Assembly (NCBI RefSeq): GCF_003173595.1
Contig: NZ_QGNZ01000005.1
Span: 1 to 64,000, forward strand
Source of the DNA: Pedobacter yonginensis
GTDB lineage: Bacteria > Bacteroidota > Bacteroidia > Sphingobacteriales > Sphingobacteriaceae
Length of the DNA stretch: 64,000 nucleotides
Direction of reading: 5' to 3'
The notes below the pieces were generated by a model. The model worked only from the letters and a program-made list of their open reading frames with translations, had not been told where the DNA came from and made no database searches. This document shows positions 25,514 through 33,332 of this stretch, in pieces. Each line of letters begins with the position of its first letter. Position 1 is the first letter of the stretch. The position numbers were made by a program, and so were the translations under genes.

Positions 25514-25726
25514 ATGGAAGAATCACAAATAAAAATAGGTGACGTTGCTAGACATCGTTATTTACCTGGAAGACACAAGTTTTATATTGCTAATGTTGCA
25601 GATACTAGGGTATTAGCCAGATATGTAATACAAGGAGGAAAGATTGAAACTTTAGAAATGTTTGTTCATGAAATCGAACTATTAGTTGAGCAGCCAGAAG
25701 AAAACATGGACGATATCGGAGTGTAG
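25514..25726 (+). CDS. Small hypothetical protein, probably leaderless mRNA
   Basis: A 70-residue protein (MEESQIKIGDVARHR start); an in-frame TTG at 25481 lies upstream of the promoter -7 element and is unlikely. No signal peptide or membrane helix. The opening IKIGDVARHRYLPGRHKFYI, then ARYVIQGGKIETLEMFVHEIELL, suggests a small beta-barrel fold (chaperone-like or nucleic-acid-associated), but no family is recognised. It is followed by a chain of hairpins ending in a terminator at 25919, so its mRNA may carry a structured 3' region. Confidence 0.65.
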   Translation: MEESQIKIGDVARHRYLPGRHKFYIANVADTRVLARYVIQGGKIETLEMFVHEIELLVEQPEENMDDIGV

Positions 25727-25789
25727 CCTTCTAATTTTATAGACCTATATTCTAAATCTCGAATTAGTAAGTTAGATGTTTAGAAAATA

Positions 25790-25919
25790 CAAGAGGAGCC
25801 CGCAAGCCCCTCTTAGTTAATCGTAGTTCTGGTTAAAACAGAACGTCAATTAAGTGTACAATTCTTAGAATTGCATTGATGGCGGAAATTAAGGGTTTAA
25901 CGACCGCCATCACTTTTTT
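25790..25919 (+). ncRNA. Structured RNA chain ending in an intrinsic terminator
   Basis: Successive stem-loops in 130 nt: AGAGG.../...CCTCT around 25793-25814, TTCTG/CAGAA around 25826-25842, AATTC/GAATT around 25859-25873, and a terminator TGATGGCGG (25877-25885) / CCGCCATCA (25904-25912) followed by CTTTTTT. This is either the 3' UTR of the 70-residue gene or a separate structured RNA. 25920-26090 and 26147-26247 show no gene. Confidence 0.4.
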
Positions 25920-26090
25920 GAGTTTCTTCAAAATATTATTGAATAGACACGATTCGTGCAGAATTATTTCCACGTAACAAAAATAACTAAGTGGTATAGA
26001 ACTAAAAAATTTATTATTTAAACCGAATAAACACAGATTATATAGGTAAGGGTAATTTGCTATATTGTCGCCTAATTTTCAACCACTGCC

Positions 26091-26146
26091 CTGCCTTGGT
26101 TCGTGTTTTCACAAATCGGCTGCCTCAGTTCGTGTCTTCACGAACC
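26091..26146. repeat. Two tandem 27-29-bp copies
   Basis: CTGCCT..GTTCGTGT.TTCAC.AA occurs at 26091 and again at 26120 (period 29 bp). The second copy contains a GTTCGTG/CACGAAC hairpin with a TCTT-containing loop. It lies downstream of the GH43 gene. Confidence 0.6.
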
Positions 26147-26247
26147 AATAACAACATCTTTCATTCCGGTACTTGGAAACACTTGCAATGGTGGTATGGA
26201 AGAGAAACGGAATAAAAAAAGGCAGACTTTCATCCACCTTTCTATAT

Positions 26248-27228
26248 CTATTTTACCTTTTGAGCTTTAACCCCCTCATTGGTTATTTTTACAGGAAGTA
26301 TATTTCCATCAGCATCAAACTTCATTTCATCTATACAGGTAACACGGTGATTACCATCCGTTTCTGTTAAAGGACGGCGATGATAAACGATGTAATAATT
26401 TCCTTTCTTCTCATTGATGATGACAGAATGATGCCCTGCACCAGTTGCAATGGTTGGATCTTGTTTTAAGATTTTTCCAACGCGTTTAAACGGACCAAAA
26501 GGAGAATCGCTAACGGCATAAGCCACAGAATAATCAGGCCCAGTCCAGCCGCCTTCGCTCCACATAAAATAATATTTACCATTTCTGATAAACATGTACG
26601 GACCCTCAACATAGTTATCAGGCGTAATCTCTTTGAAAGTTCTTCCATCAGGGAAAGGCACAAAACCAGTAAAATCGTTATTCAGCTTGGCAATATTGCA
26701 ATGTCTCCAGCCCCCGTAAATCAAATAGTATTGTCCGTCCTTATCCTTAAACACGAACTGATCAATGGGTTGCGCACCATTATAAAATTTATCAACCAAA
26801 GGCTTTCCTAAATGATCTTTATAAGGTCCTTCTGGCTTATCGGCCACGGCAACCCCAATACCCCCTACTTCTTGATCATTTTGAATATCGTTTGCACCAA
26901 AAAACAGATAGTATTTTTTATCTTTTTGAACAATTGCTGGTGCCCACATGGCTTTATTGGCCCATTTAACGGCTGCTGTATCTAAAATATGTTCGTGTTT
27001 TTTCCAAGTAACGAGGTCGTTAGATGAAAAAGCATCCAGAAAAACCTGCTCTTTGTACTTTGCAGAATACGTTGGATATACCCAGTATTTATTGTTAAAA
27101 ATTGCGGCATCTGGATCGGCATACCAGCCCTTAAAAATTGGATTTCCAGACGGCTGAATCGTTTTACCACCTTGAGCAAAAGAAGCGATACCAGCGAAAA
27201 GTAAAAGAGATGAGAATAGGTATTTCAT
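26248..27228 (-). CDS. Secreted glycoside hydrolase family 43 protein
   Basis: A 326-residue exported enzyme started at ATG 27228 (MKYLFSSLLLF), with a signal peptide ending SFAQ. A five-bladed beta-propeller GH43 domain fills the rest: the catalytic base region is GWYADPDAAIF, the middle acid DGQYYLIYGGWRH area holds the pKa modulator, and the general acid is the Glu in NYVEGPYMF. GH43 enzymes mostly remove arabinose or xylose side chains from plant polysaccharides. No SusC/D genes are adjacent, so this is not an obvious polysaccharide utilisation locus. Confidence 0.87.
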   Translation of the reverse strand: MKYLFSSLLLFAGIASFAQGGKTIQPSGNPIFKGWYADPDAAIFNNKYWVYPTYSAKYKEQVFLDAFSSNDLVTWKKHEHILDTAAVKWANKAMWAPAIVQKDKKYYLFFGANDIQNDQEVGGIGVAVADKPEGPYKDHLGKPLVDKFYNGAQPIDQFVFKDKDGQYYLIYGGWRHCNIAKLNNDFTGFVPFPDGRTFKEITPDNYVEGPYMFIRNGKYYFMWSEGGWTGPDYSVAYAVSDSPFGPFKRVGKILKQDPTIATGAGHHSVIINEKKGNYYIVYHRRPLTETDGNHRVTCIDEMKFDADGNILPVKITNEGVKAQKVK

Positions 27229-27297
27229 GTGCACAATTTATAAAAAATTATGGTATTTATAAACTTGAAGCCTAATGACTTTTTATTTTTTTGGAAA

Positions 27298-27390
27298 GCA
27301 AGTACAGCACGTATCGCTTGCAGCAGTCCCGCCCCCGTTTCTGCTCTCGATGAAAAATCGAGGAGCATTTCACTAAGTCGGGTTTAGGTG
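27298..27390 (-). repeat. Dispersed intergenic repeat, copy 2
   Basis: Family member in minus orientation; begins with GCAAGTACAGCA shared with copy 1 and contains CTCGATGAAAAATCGAGG, a hairpin, and GTTTAGG (TAAACCC-type end). With copy 3 it forms an inverted pair in this 570-bp gap. Confidence 0.5.
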
Positions 27391-27503
27391 GCACATTTCG
27401 TACTCCGATTGTGGGTTTGCAAACCCTAAACACTTAACCCATCGGCAATTGATTTATACGATTTGCAGGAGCAGGCATTTCAAATGGAAAACAGACCTTT
27501 AAT

Positions 27504-27580
27504 ATCTAAACGCGACAGTAGCGAACACAATCCCGATTTTTCATCGGGTGAGTAAAGCGAATGGCGGGGCTACAGCACCT
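27504..27580 (+). repeat. Dispersed intergenic repeat, copy 3
   Basis: Family member in plus orientation: ATCTAAACG, ACAGTAGCG, TCCCGATTTTTCATCGGG (hairpin), TAAAGCGAATGGCGGGGCT. The rest of the gap 27229-27725 shows no gene. Confidence 0.5.
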
Positions 27581-27725
27581 ATGAAAAAAACACGTTCATT
27601 TTTAAAAAAAAGAGCATTGTACAGTTATTAAAATCAGTCTTAACGAATACAACTTAACCAGTTACCGCCCGGCTTCCACTTGACCTAATCTTCTTAAAAT
27701 CATAGGTCCATACCACCTATTTTCC

Positions 27726-27758
27726 AAAAAAAAATCCCTCTGCTTTAAAGAGGGATTT
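27726..27758 (-). terminator. Terminator of the M20 dipeptidase gene
   Basis: Ten-bp stem AAATCCCTCT (27732-27741) / AGAGGGATTT (27749-27758), 7-nt loop; on the minus strand it is followed by further T residues. It lies about 40 nt after the stop at 27799. Confidence 0.85.
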
Positions 27759-27798
27759 CTCACGTCGCAACACAGGCAACAGACTGATTTTTTGCTGA

Positions 27799-29169
27799 TT
27801 ACTTACTCAGTTCGGCAAAGTATTTATGAAACAATGGCAAAGTTTCTATGCCTTTGTAATAATTATAGATGTCGTATTTCTCATTTGGAGAGTGCAGTGC
27901 ATCGCTATCTAGGCCAAAGCCGAAAAGTACTGATTTTATGCCCAGTACATCTTCAAAAAGCGCAACAATTGGAATACTGCCACCACCACGGGTTGGAATT
28001 GCTGTTTTACCGAAACTATCTTCGATGGCTTTTTCTGCAGCCTGATAAGCAATACTATCTGTTGGTGTAACAACCGGTTCGCCACCATGATGTGGGGTAA
28101 CTTTAACCTTAACATTTTTTGGGGCAATGCTTTCAAAATGCTTGGTAAAGATTTCGGCAATTTCTTCTGAACTTTGATTTGGAACCAAACGCATCGAAAT
28201 TTTTGCATTTGCTTTGCTTGGCAATACGGTTTTAGCACCTTCGCCAATGTAACCGCTCCAAATGCCATTTACTTCTAAAGTTGGACGCGTACCGGTACGC
28301 TCTAATGTAGAATAGCCCTTTTCGCCCCAAACTTCATCAATATCTAAATCTTTGGTGTATTCTGCTTCATCGTACGGTGCTGCGTTTAAAGCTTGTTTTT
28401 CTGCATCGGTTAATTCTACAACCTTATCATAAAAAGCGGGAATGGTAATGTGGTTATTTTCATCGTGTAAGGAAGCAATCATTTTGCAAAGAATGGTTGC
28501 TGGATTGGCTACTGCACCACCGTAAACGCCAGAATGCAAATCGCGGTTAGGGCCCACAACTTCTACTTCCATATAGGCTAAGCCACGTAAACCGGTTTCA
28601 ATAGATGGATGCTCCATGCTAATCATCGAAGTATCAGAGATTAACACCACATCGGCTTTTAAACGATCTGCATTATCTTTAACAAAAATACCTAGATTGG
28701 CAGATCCTACCTCTTCCTCACCCTCAATCATAAATTTAACATTACAGGCTAAGGTATTGGTTTCCATCATCAATTCGAACGCTTTAACGTGCATATAGAA
28801 TTGTCCTTTATCATCGCAAGCGCCACGTGCATAAATCTTACCATCGCGAACGGTTGGCTCGAAAGGTGGTGTTTTCCAAAGCTCTAACGGATCTGCAGGC
28901 TGCACATCATAATGACCGTAAATTAAAACTGTTGGCAAAGATTCATCAATAATTTTTTCGCCATAAACAATTGGATAACCGGCTGTTGGACAAATTTCTA
29001 CCTGATCTGCACCAGCATCTTTCAACTTCTGCGCAACATAATCGGCAGTTTTTAAAACGTCGGCCTTATATTTAGGATCGGCACTTACCGATGGAAAACG
29101 TAATAACTCAAACAATTCGTCTAAAAAGCGTTGTTTGTGCGTTTCTACATAATTTTTAATCTCTTGCAT
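27799..29169 (-). CDS. M20 family dipeptidase (CNDP-like)
   Basis: A 456-residue metallopeptidase of the carboxypeptidase G2/carnosinase-like branch of M20. Zinc-site motifs are visible in order: YGHYDVQPADP (His), YARGACDDKGQ (bridging Asp), EGEEEVGS (catalytic Glu pair), and SDTSMI and the final HSPNE. The lid/dimerisation domain is inserted around residues 200-300. Such enzymes split dipeptides in the cytoplasm using two zinc ions. No signal peptide; monocistronic with a strong terminator. Confidence 0.92.
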   Translation of the reverse strand: MQEIKNYVETHKQRFLDELFELLRFPSVSADPKYKADVLKTADYVAQKLKDAGADQVEICPTAGYPIVYGEKIIDESLPTVLIYGHYDVQPADPLELWKTPPFEPTVRDGKIYARGACDDKGQFYMHVKAFELMMETNTLACNVKFMIEGEEEVGSANLGIFVKDNADRLKADVVLISDTSMISMEHPSIETGLRGLAYMEVEVVGPNRDLHSGVYGGAVANPATILCKMIASLHDENNHITIPAFYDKVVELTDAEKQALNAAPYDEAEYTKDLDIDEVWGEKGYSTLERTGTRPTLEVNGIWSGYIGEGAKTVLPSKANAKISMRLVPNQSSEEIAEIFTKHFESIAPKNVKVKVTPHHGGEPVVTPTDSIAYQAAEKAIEDSFGKTAIPTRGGGSIPIVALFEDVLGIKSVLFGFGLDSDALHSPNEKYDIYNYYKGIETLPLFHKYFAELSK

Positions 29170-29443
29170 AACAATATGAATTTGGGCAAATATAGGCTTT
29201 ACCGAATAAATGCCATAAAATTACAATAAACACCCTTACAAAAATGTGCGTAAAATTTGTTTTCATCATTTTTAGTGGTAAATTGCTTTATCTATCAATT
29301 GGATAACGAAATTTTTCATCCCCAAAAGAAAAATATCCCACCGCTCATTCACATTAAAGTTCTGGAATTTAGAATCCTGTTTAAATGATTTTATACCCTT
29401 CAGATTGAGAATTGAGCAAATTTTATCAACTAATTATTTTTTT

Positions 29444-29770
29444 ATGGTTTGTTCATTAAATCAAATTAGCAAAATAATTTTATTGCTGTGCATTTTGGGA
29501 TGTACTACGGAGGCAGCATTTGCGCAACACTTCTATCAATCAGGTAATTACATTGCTCAAAAGCAAAAGAGTTATCTGTGCTTGAAAGGCAAACTAAAAG
29601 AGCGTTACCAAAGTGGTAGGTTCAACTGGTTTATTGTGGAAAACGAAAATAAAACCTATAACATAAGCGTTGTTGACACGGGTATTTTTCATCGATTTTT
29701 AGTTAACGATTCTATTGAGCTAAAAAATTGCTTTAAAATTGCCCGAATGAACTTAAAAAAGAAAAAGTAA
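29444..29770 (+). CDS. Small exported hypothetical protein
   Basis: A 108-residue protein from ATG 29444 (MVCSLNQISKIILLLC), which gives a clean signal peptide ending AFAQ; an earlier in-frame TTG at 29405 would place 13 polar residues before it. The mature part is about 80 residues, basic (ending RMNLKKKK), with QSGNYIAQKQKSYLCLKGKLK and YNISVVDTGIFHRFLVN. No family recognised. It precedes the SGNH hydrolase by 76 nt in the same direction. Confidence 0.55.
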   Translation: MVCSLNQISKIILLLCILGCTTEAAFAQHFYQSGNYIAQKQKSYLCLKGKLKERYQSGRFNWFIVENENKTYNISVVDTGIFHRFLVNDSIELKNCFKIARMNLKKKK

Positions 29771-29846
29771 CTAGGAACTTCAATCTAAATTTTTGTAAAT
29801 TGCAACATTTAATAGAAATCCCTAAATCCCTCCTGATACACCCTTA

Positions 29847-30824
29847 ATGATGAAGTTGAGTGCAATAGTATATCCTTTTCTGCTGTTGCTTTTATGTTTT
29901 GGTTCTGTTGATTTCGCTTTAGCGCAAAATTCTACCCGGATAAGTTGCCCTGAGGCAGCAAAATTCTATGCTAAAGACAGTATAAATATTGTAACCTTTG
30001 GCGCGAGTACGGTTGAGGGCGTTGGTGGTGTTGGTTTTCAGGCCATGCTTGCAAGTAACTTTCAAAATTGCTATGCAAACAAGGTAGTTGATATTACCAA
30101 TCATGGAATTGGTGGACAAACCACTTTTCAAGGTTTATTGCGGGTTGAGAAAGCCATTCGAGATCGTACAGGCTTTATCGTAATCGATATGGGTATTAAC
30201 GATGCCATTTCAATTCGAGATAAAAAGCAAACGGTAGCCAATACCGAAGCCAATATGCGCGTAATTATCGAAGCAAGTATAAAACAAAAACTTGTGCCCA
30301 TCCTTTGCACCCTCCAAAACGTGGATGATAGAACACTTGCCAACTTAGTACCTGTAAATACGAATATCAGAACAATAAATGCAATTTACCGCAGGCTTGC
30401 AACGGAGTATAAAATTTATCTGGCAGATGTAAACGCGGCCATGCGTCGCGATTTTTCTTTGTATCAAGATCCTTTTCATCCAAATGCACGCGGCTATAGA
30501 CTAATCAGTTACGTAATTTTTGATGCCATTAACAAAGCAATTTTTGATAAATTTTTAAAGTTTGTAGTTACACAGAATTACCCCAACCCGGCTTCAACGC
30601 AAACCAATATCGATATTGTGCTGCCGGAAGCAGATAAAATAAACATCCAAATTTTCGACCTAATGGGCCGATTGGTTAAAACCGTGGTTAACGAATATTT
30701 AAACACTGGCAAGCACACATTAGAGATTAATACTGCCGCATTTGTTCCAGGAATTTATTTCTTTAAAGTGTCTTCAGATTCTGGTCAGTATTCTGATGCG
30801 AAGAAATTTATTGTTGCTCGGTAA
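29847..30824 (+). CDS. SGNH/GDSL hydrolase with type IX secretion sorting domain
   Basis: A 325-residue exported protein: signal peptide about 1-27 (ending ALAQ), SGNH domain about 45-225 and a C-terminal T9SS type A sorting domain about 241-325. SGNH blocks are visible: nucleophile Ser54 in GASTVEG, Gly90 region GIGGQTT, Asn118 in GIND, and Asp208/His211 in DPFHP. The CTD starts NYPNPAS and has the FDLMGRLV and PGIYFFKV strands. It is likely a surface-displayed or released lipase/esterase or carbohydrate esterase. Substrate unknown. Confidence 0.9.
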   Translation: MMKLSAIVYPFLLLLLCFGSVDFALAQNSTRISCPEAAKFYAKDSINIVTFGASTVEGVGGVGFQAMLASNFQNCYANKVVDITNHGIGGQTTFQGLLRVEKAIRDRTGFIVIDMGINDAISIRDKKQTVANTEANMRVIIEASIKQKLVPILCTLQNVDDRTLANLVPVNTNIRTINAIYRRLATEYKIYLADVNAAMRRDFSLYQDPFHPNARGYRLISYVIFDAINKAIFDKFLKFVVTQNYPNPASTQTNIDIVLPEADKINIQIFDLMGRLVKTVVNEYLNTGKHTLEINTAAFVPGIYFFKVSSDSGQYSDAKKFIVAR

Positions 30825-30848
30825 CCTTTCTTCGGGATTTAAATATTT

Positions 30849-31994
30849 TTAAGGATTGAATCTCCTATTCAACACATAATCAGCAAGAATGATTTGATTG
30901 TACAGATCTAAACTTTCGGTACGGATGTATTTATACTTTCCTTTTATTGCCGCACTAAATGCACTGCCCAGCACCTTATGATCTGATTCTATAGCTGCCT
31001 CACAAAGTATAATCCCCATATTTTCATCGGCTCCAACACTTACCATAACTGTTTTCACATCTTTCCAATTGCCTGTATAATAATGAAATTTACCCAATAG
31101 TTTAGATTCGCTATAAGAAGCATATCCTTCCTTTGAAAATTTGATGTGTTGGGTTGCATTTAAATAACTCAAATTAAAAAGAACCACAGCAATTGAAAAT
31201 AAGATTGATAATGGAACACCTAAATAATAGAGCTTTTTATCTTCATAACTGCCCGTTGCCTGACCAAAAACAAACAACCATAAAATGGTTAAAATGATGA
31301 TTGAAATTTTGCCAACAAGCGGATTTGCTTTGAGGGAATAGGCCACTGCTGTGCCATCTGGATTTAATGTTGTTTTTACATTTCTCAAATTTTGATGAAT
31401 TTTTGTAGGATCGTAACCCAATGTAACAGGCTGATCTTCTGAACCATCTCTTAAAGCGTAAATACCAGTTGAAATTTTCGGCAAACCAACTTGCTTTATT
31501 TTCGATAGCACTGCTGAGAATTCACTTTTCTGATATTCTCCAAGCGATAATGATAGTCCATCTTTGCGCAATAAATTTAACTTGTAACTCAATTTACTGT
31601 TTCTGTTATTGTCTTTTATACTTGAGACCTTAACTTCTACCCAATAACCTTTGAAGTTATGTAATGGGCTTTGATAAGTGAGCTTAGATTTTGAAGATGT
31701 GACAACAACATTCTTTTTATCACCCCTATAATTGATAAAAACCTGAACATGGCTACTATCGTATTGCTTGATTGGATAAACCATACTCAAACCAACAGCC
31801 AAGATTAACCCAATGCCGAAATAAATAATTAATGATTTATTTCTTTGCCTGCCCTTTTCTTCCTTAATGATTTTGACGATTTCTCTAATCAGAAATAACA
31901 AGGCAATAATAAAAATTAGGGAAAATAATTCAATCCATCTCGGCACAGCTTTTTCTGTAAAAAGCAAACCAAAAGGGGTTTCAGTTATGTTCAT
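30849..31994 (-). CDS. Hypothetical multi-helix membrane protein
   Basis: A 381-residue protein with hydrophobic segments at about 20-38 (LFSLIFIIALLFLI), 56-72 (GIGLILAVGLSMV) and two around 235-290 (ISIIILTILWLFVFG, LSILFSIAVVLFNLSYL), separated by a large hydrophilic loop (about 75-230). No family recognised. Its start overlaps the stop of the gene at 31991 by 4 bp, indicating a two-gene operon. The large extramembrane loop has KVSSIKDNNRNSKL-type charged sequence; role unknown. Confidence 0.6.
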   Translation of the reverse strand: MNITETPFGLLFTEKAVPRWIELFSLIFIIALLFLIREIVKIIKEEKGRQRNKSLIIYFGIGLILAVGLSMVYPIKQYDSSHVQVFINYRGDKKNVVVTSSKSKLTYQSPLHNFKGYWVEVKVSSIKDNNRNSKLSYKLNLLRKDGLSLSLGEYQKSEFSAVLSKIKQVGLPKISTGIYALRDGSEDQPVTLGYDPTKIHQNLRNVKTTLNPDGTAVAYSLKANPLVGKISIIILTILWLFVFGQATGSYEDKKLYYLGVPLSILFSIAVVLFNLSYLNATQHIKFSKEGYASYSESKLLGKFHYYTGNWKDVKTVMVSVGADENMGIILCEAAIESDHKVLGSAFSAAIKGKYKYIRTESLDLYNQIILADYVLNRRFNP

Positions 31995-32422
31995 GGATTT
32001 GAGATAAAATCTAAAAATGAAGCTTCTAAATCATCTGGAACGTGGTATGAAACCAAAAACTCAAATTTATGGATATCGTAAGCCAACTTAATTCGAAAAA
32101 CATCAATACACCATAGCTCAAATGTACTTACACTGCATGAATAGTAAGTTAAATCGTTTTCAGTATAAATGGAACCGCCTATATATAAAGGCTTTACAGA
32201 GTAACTGCAATCTAAAGTGTCGTAATAACAAAAGGATTCAGGATTATCTCGACCAACTTTCCATTCGAGTGCTTTTGGGAAAATGTCTTTAAATCCGTTC
32301 GCTTTTAAGAAATCGACTATTTTTTGATAGCTGTGGTTATAAAAATTTACGTCCCAAAAAGTGGGTATTAAGCCCAAGAATAGCTGTTCTTGCTCCAAAA
32401 CAATGGACTTTAATTCATTCAT
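31991..32422 (-). CDS. Hypothetical small cytoplasmic protein
   Basis: A 143-residue protein without signal or membrane helix. It opens MNELKSIVLEQEQLF and has an aromatic-rich middle (YYDTLDCSYSVKPLYIGG, TYYSCSVSTFELWC). It does not match a family I can name; a SMI1/KNR4-like or immunity-type small fold is conceivable but not supported by a clear motif. It overlaps the downstream membrane protein gene by 4 bp and is probably its co-transcribed first gene. Confidence 0.55.
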   Translation of the reverse strand: MNELKSIVLEQEQLFLGLIPTFWDVNFYNHSYQKIVDFLKANGFKDIFPKALEWKVGRDNPESFCYYDTLDCSYSVKPLYIGGSIYTENDLTYYSCSVSTFELWCIDVFRIKLAYDIHKFEFLVSYHVPDDLEASFLDFISNP

Positions 32423-32682
32423 ATTATCAATATTTAAATCTAAATTTCTGTGTGTAGTAATCTTTTATTATTGTATGAATAGGGAATATTTCGCACCATA
32501 AGGGGCGGATTTTTATGCATTTCAAAAATGCTAAACGTTCAATTTTATTTTGGGGGATGCGTTGTAGATAAACTTATCAATCTCACTAGGGCGTGAGCAT
32601 GTGTACAACGTTTTGAGCAAATTTCATAAGCACCCAAGGAAAATCAATTTTATTTGATTTCAGGTGGTTAATTATGCTTTAA

Positions 32683-32739
32683 ACCATATAAGAAATCTAA
32701 GTTGGTAAATACTCCTTTACTCAGATATTCTTATATGGT
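32683..32739. repeat. Long inverted repeat between two minus-strand genes
   Basis: ACCATATAAGAAATCT (32683-32698) pairs with AGATATTCTTATATGGT (32723-32739), one extra base in the right arm and a 24-nt loop. It lies 28 nt past the stop of the DUF493 gene; a long-loop terminator or a remnant of an inverted-repeat element. The rest of 32423-32766 shows no gene. Confidence 0.6.
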
Positions 32740-32766
32740 CAAATATAGCATTTTTTGGAATCAATT

Positions 32767-33078
32767 TTAAAGCATCATAATGCCTTTAATATCAGCAACT
32801 TGTTTATATACAGCAATAACTTCATCTGCATTTTGCATTTCTTTCTTTACTGTAATGGAAACATATTTACCCGTTTTAGAGGCTTGTTCTAAAAATTGAT
32901 CATCGGGAAGTACCTTCCGTAATTCTTGTATCTTATCCATGCCTCCAGTGATAATAAATTTAAAATTATATATCCCTGGAAACTGCTCCACACTTTCTAG
33001 CTTTTCTTTTAAATTCGCGTATATATCTGTACTCCCACCTTCTGGAATATCAGTAAACTCAATATTTTTATCTTCCAT
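32767..33078 (-). CDS. DUF493 family protein
   Basis: A 103-residue protein of the DUF493/YbeD type: a ferredoxin-like alpha/beta fold with YNFKFIITGG, then SKTGKYVSITVKKEMQNADEVIAVYKQV. Proteins of this family are small, cytoplasmic and possibly regulatory; E. coli YbeD lies beside lipoate genes and has an ACT-like fold, but here the surroundings give no functional clue. No charge or size peculiarity. Confidence 0.75.
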   Translation of the reverse strand: MEDKNIEFTDIPEGGSTDIYANLKEKLESVEQFPGIYNFKFIITGGMDKIQELRKVLPDDQFLEQASKTGKYVSITVKKEMQNADEVIAVYKQVADIKGIMML

Positions 33079-33332
33079 AGCCCAAACTTATCAAATACTA
33101 TTCCTAAATGGTTAATATGTTATTTTGGCATAAATGGATTTGGTGTGATTTAAAAAATCATCTGTGTAAAGCTATGGCAAACGTTTTCGCGTAGTTTGAA
33201 ATGATTTTGTAGTTTATTTTTATTTAATAACATCCAGACCTAATATTTCATTTTTTTAATTGCTATTTCTCCACAAAGCCCTAAATAAATGTAGGATTTC
33301 TTATTTTTGAAGCTCAAAAAACAGGAGCCGAT

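Noticed and set aside
26173..26370. A 65-residue plus-strand frame
   Set aside because: Overlaps the 3' end of the GH43 gene on the opposite strand and has no family features.
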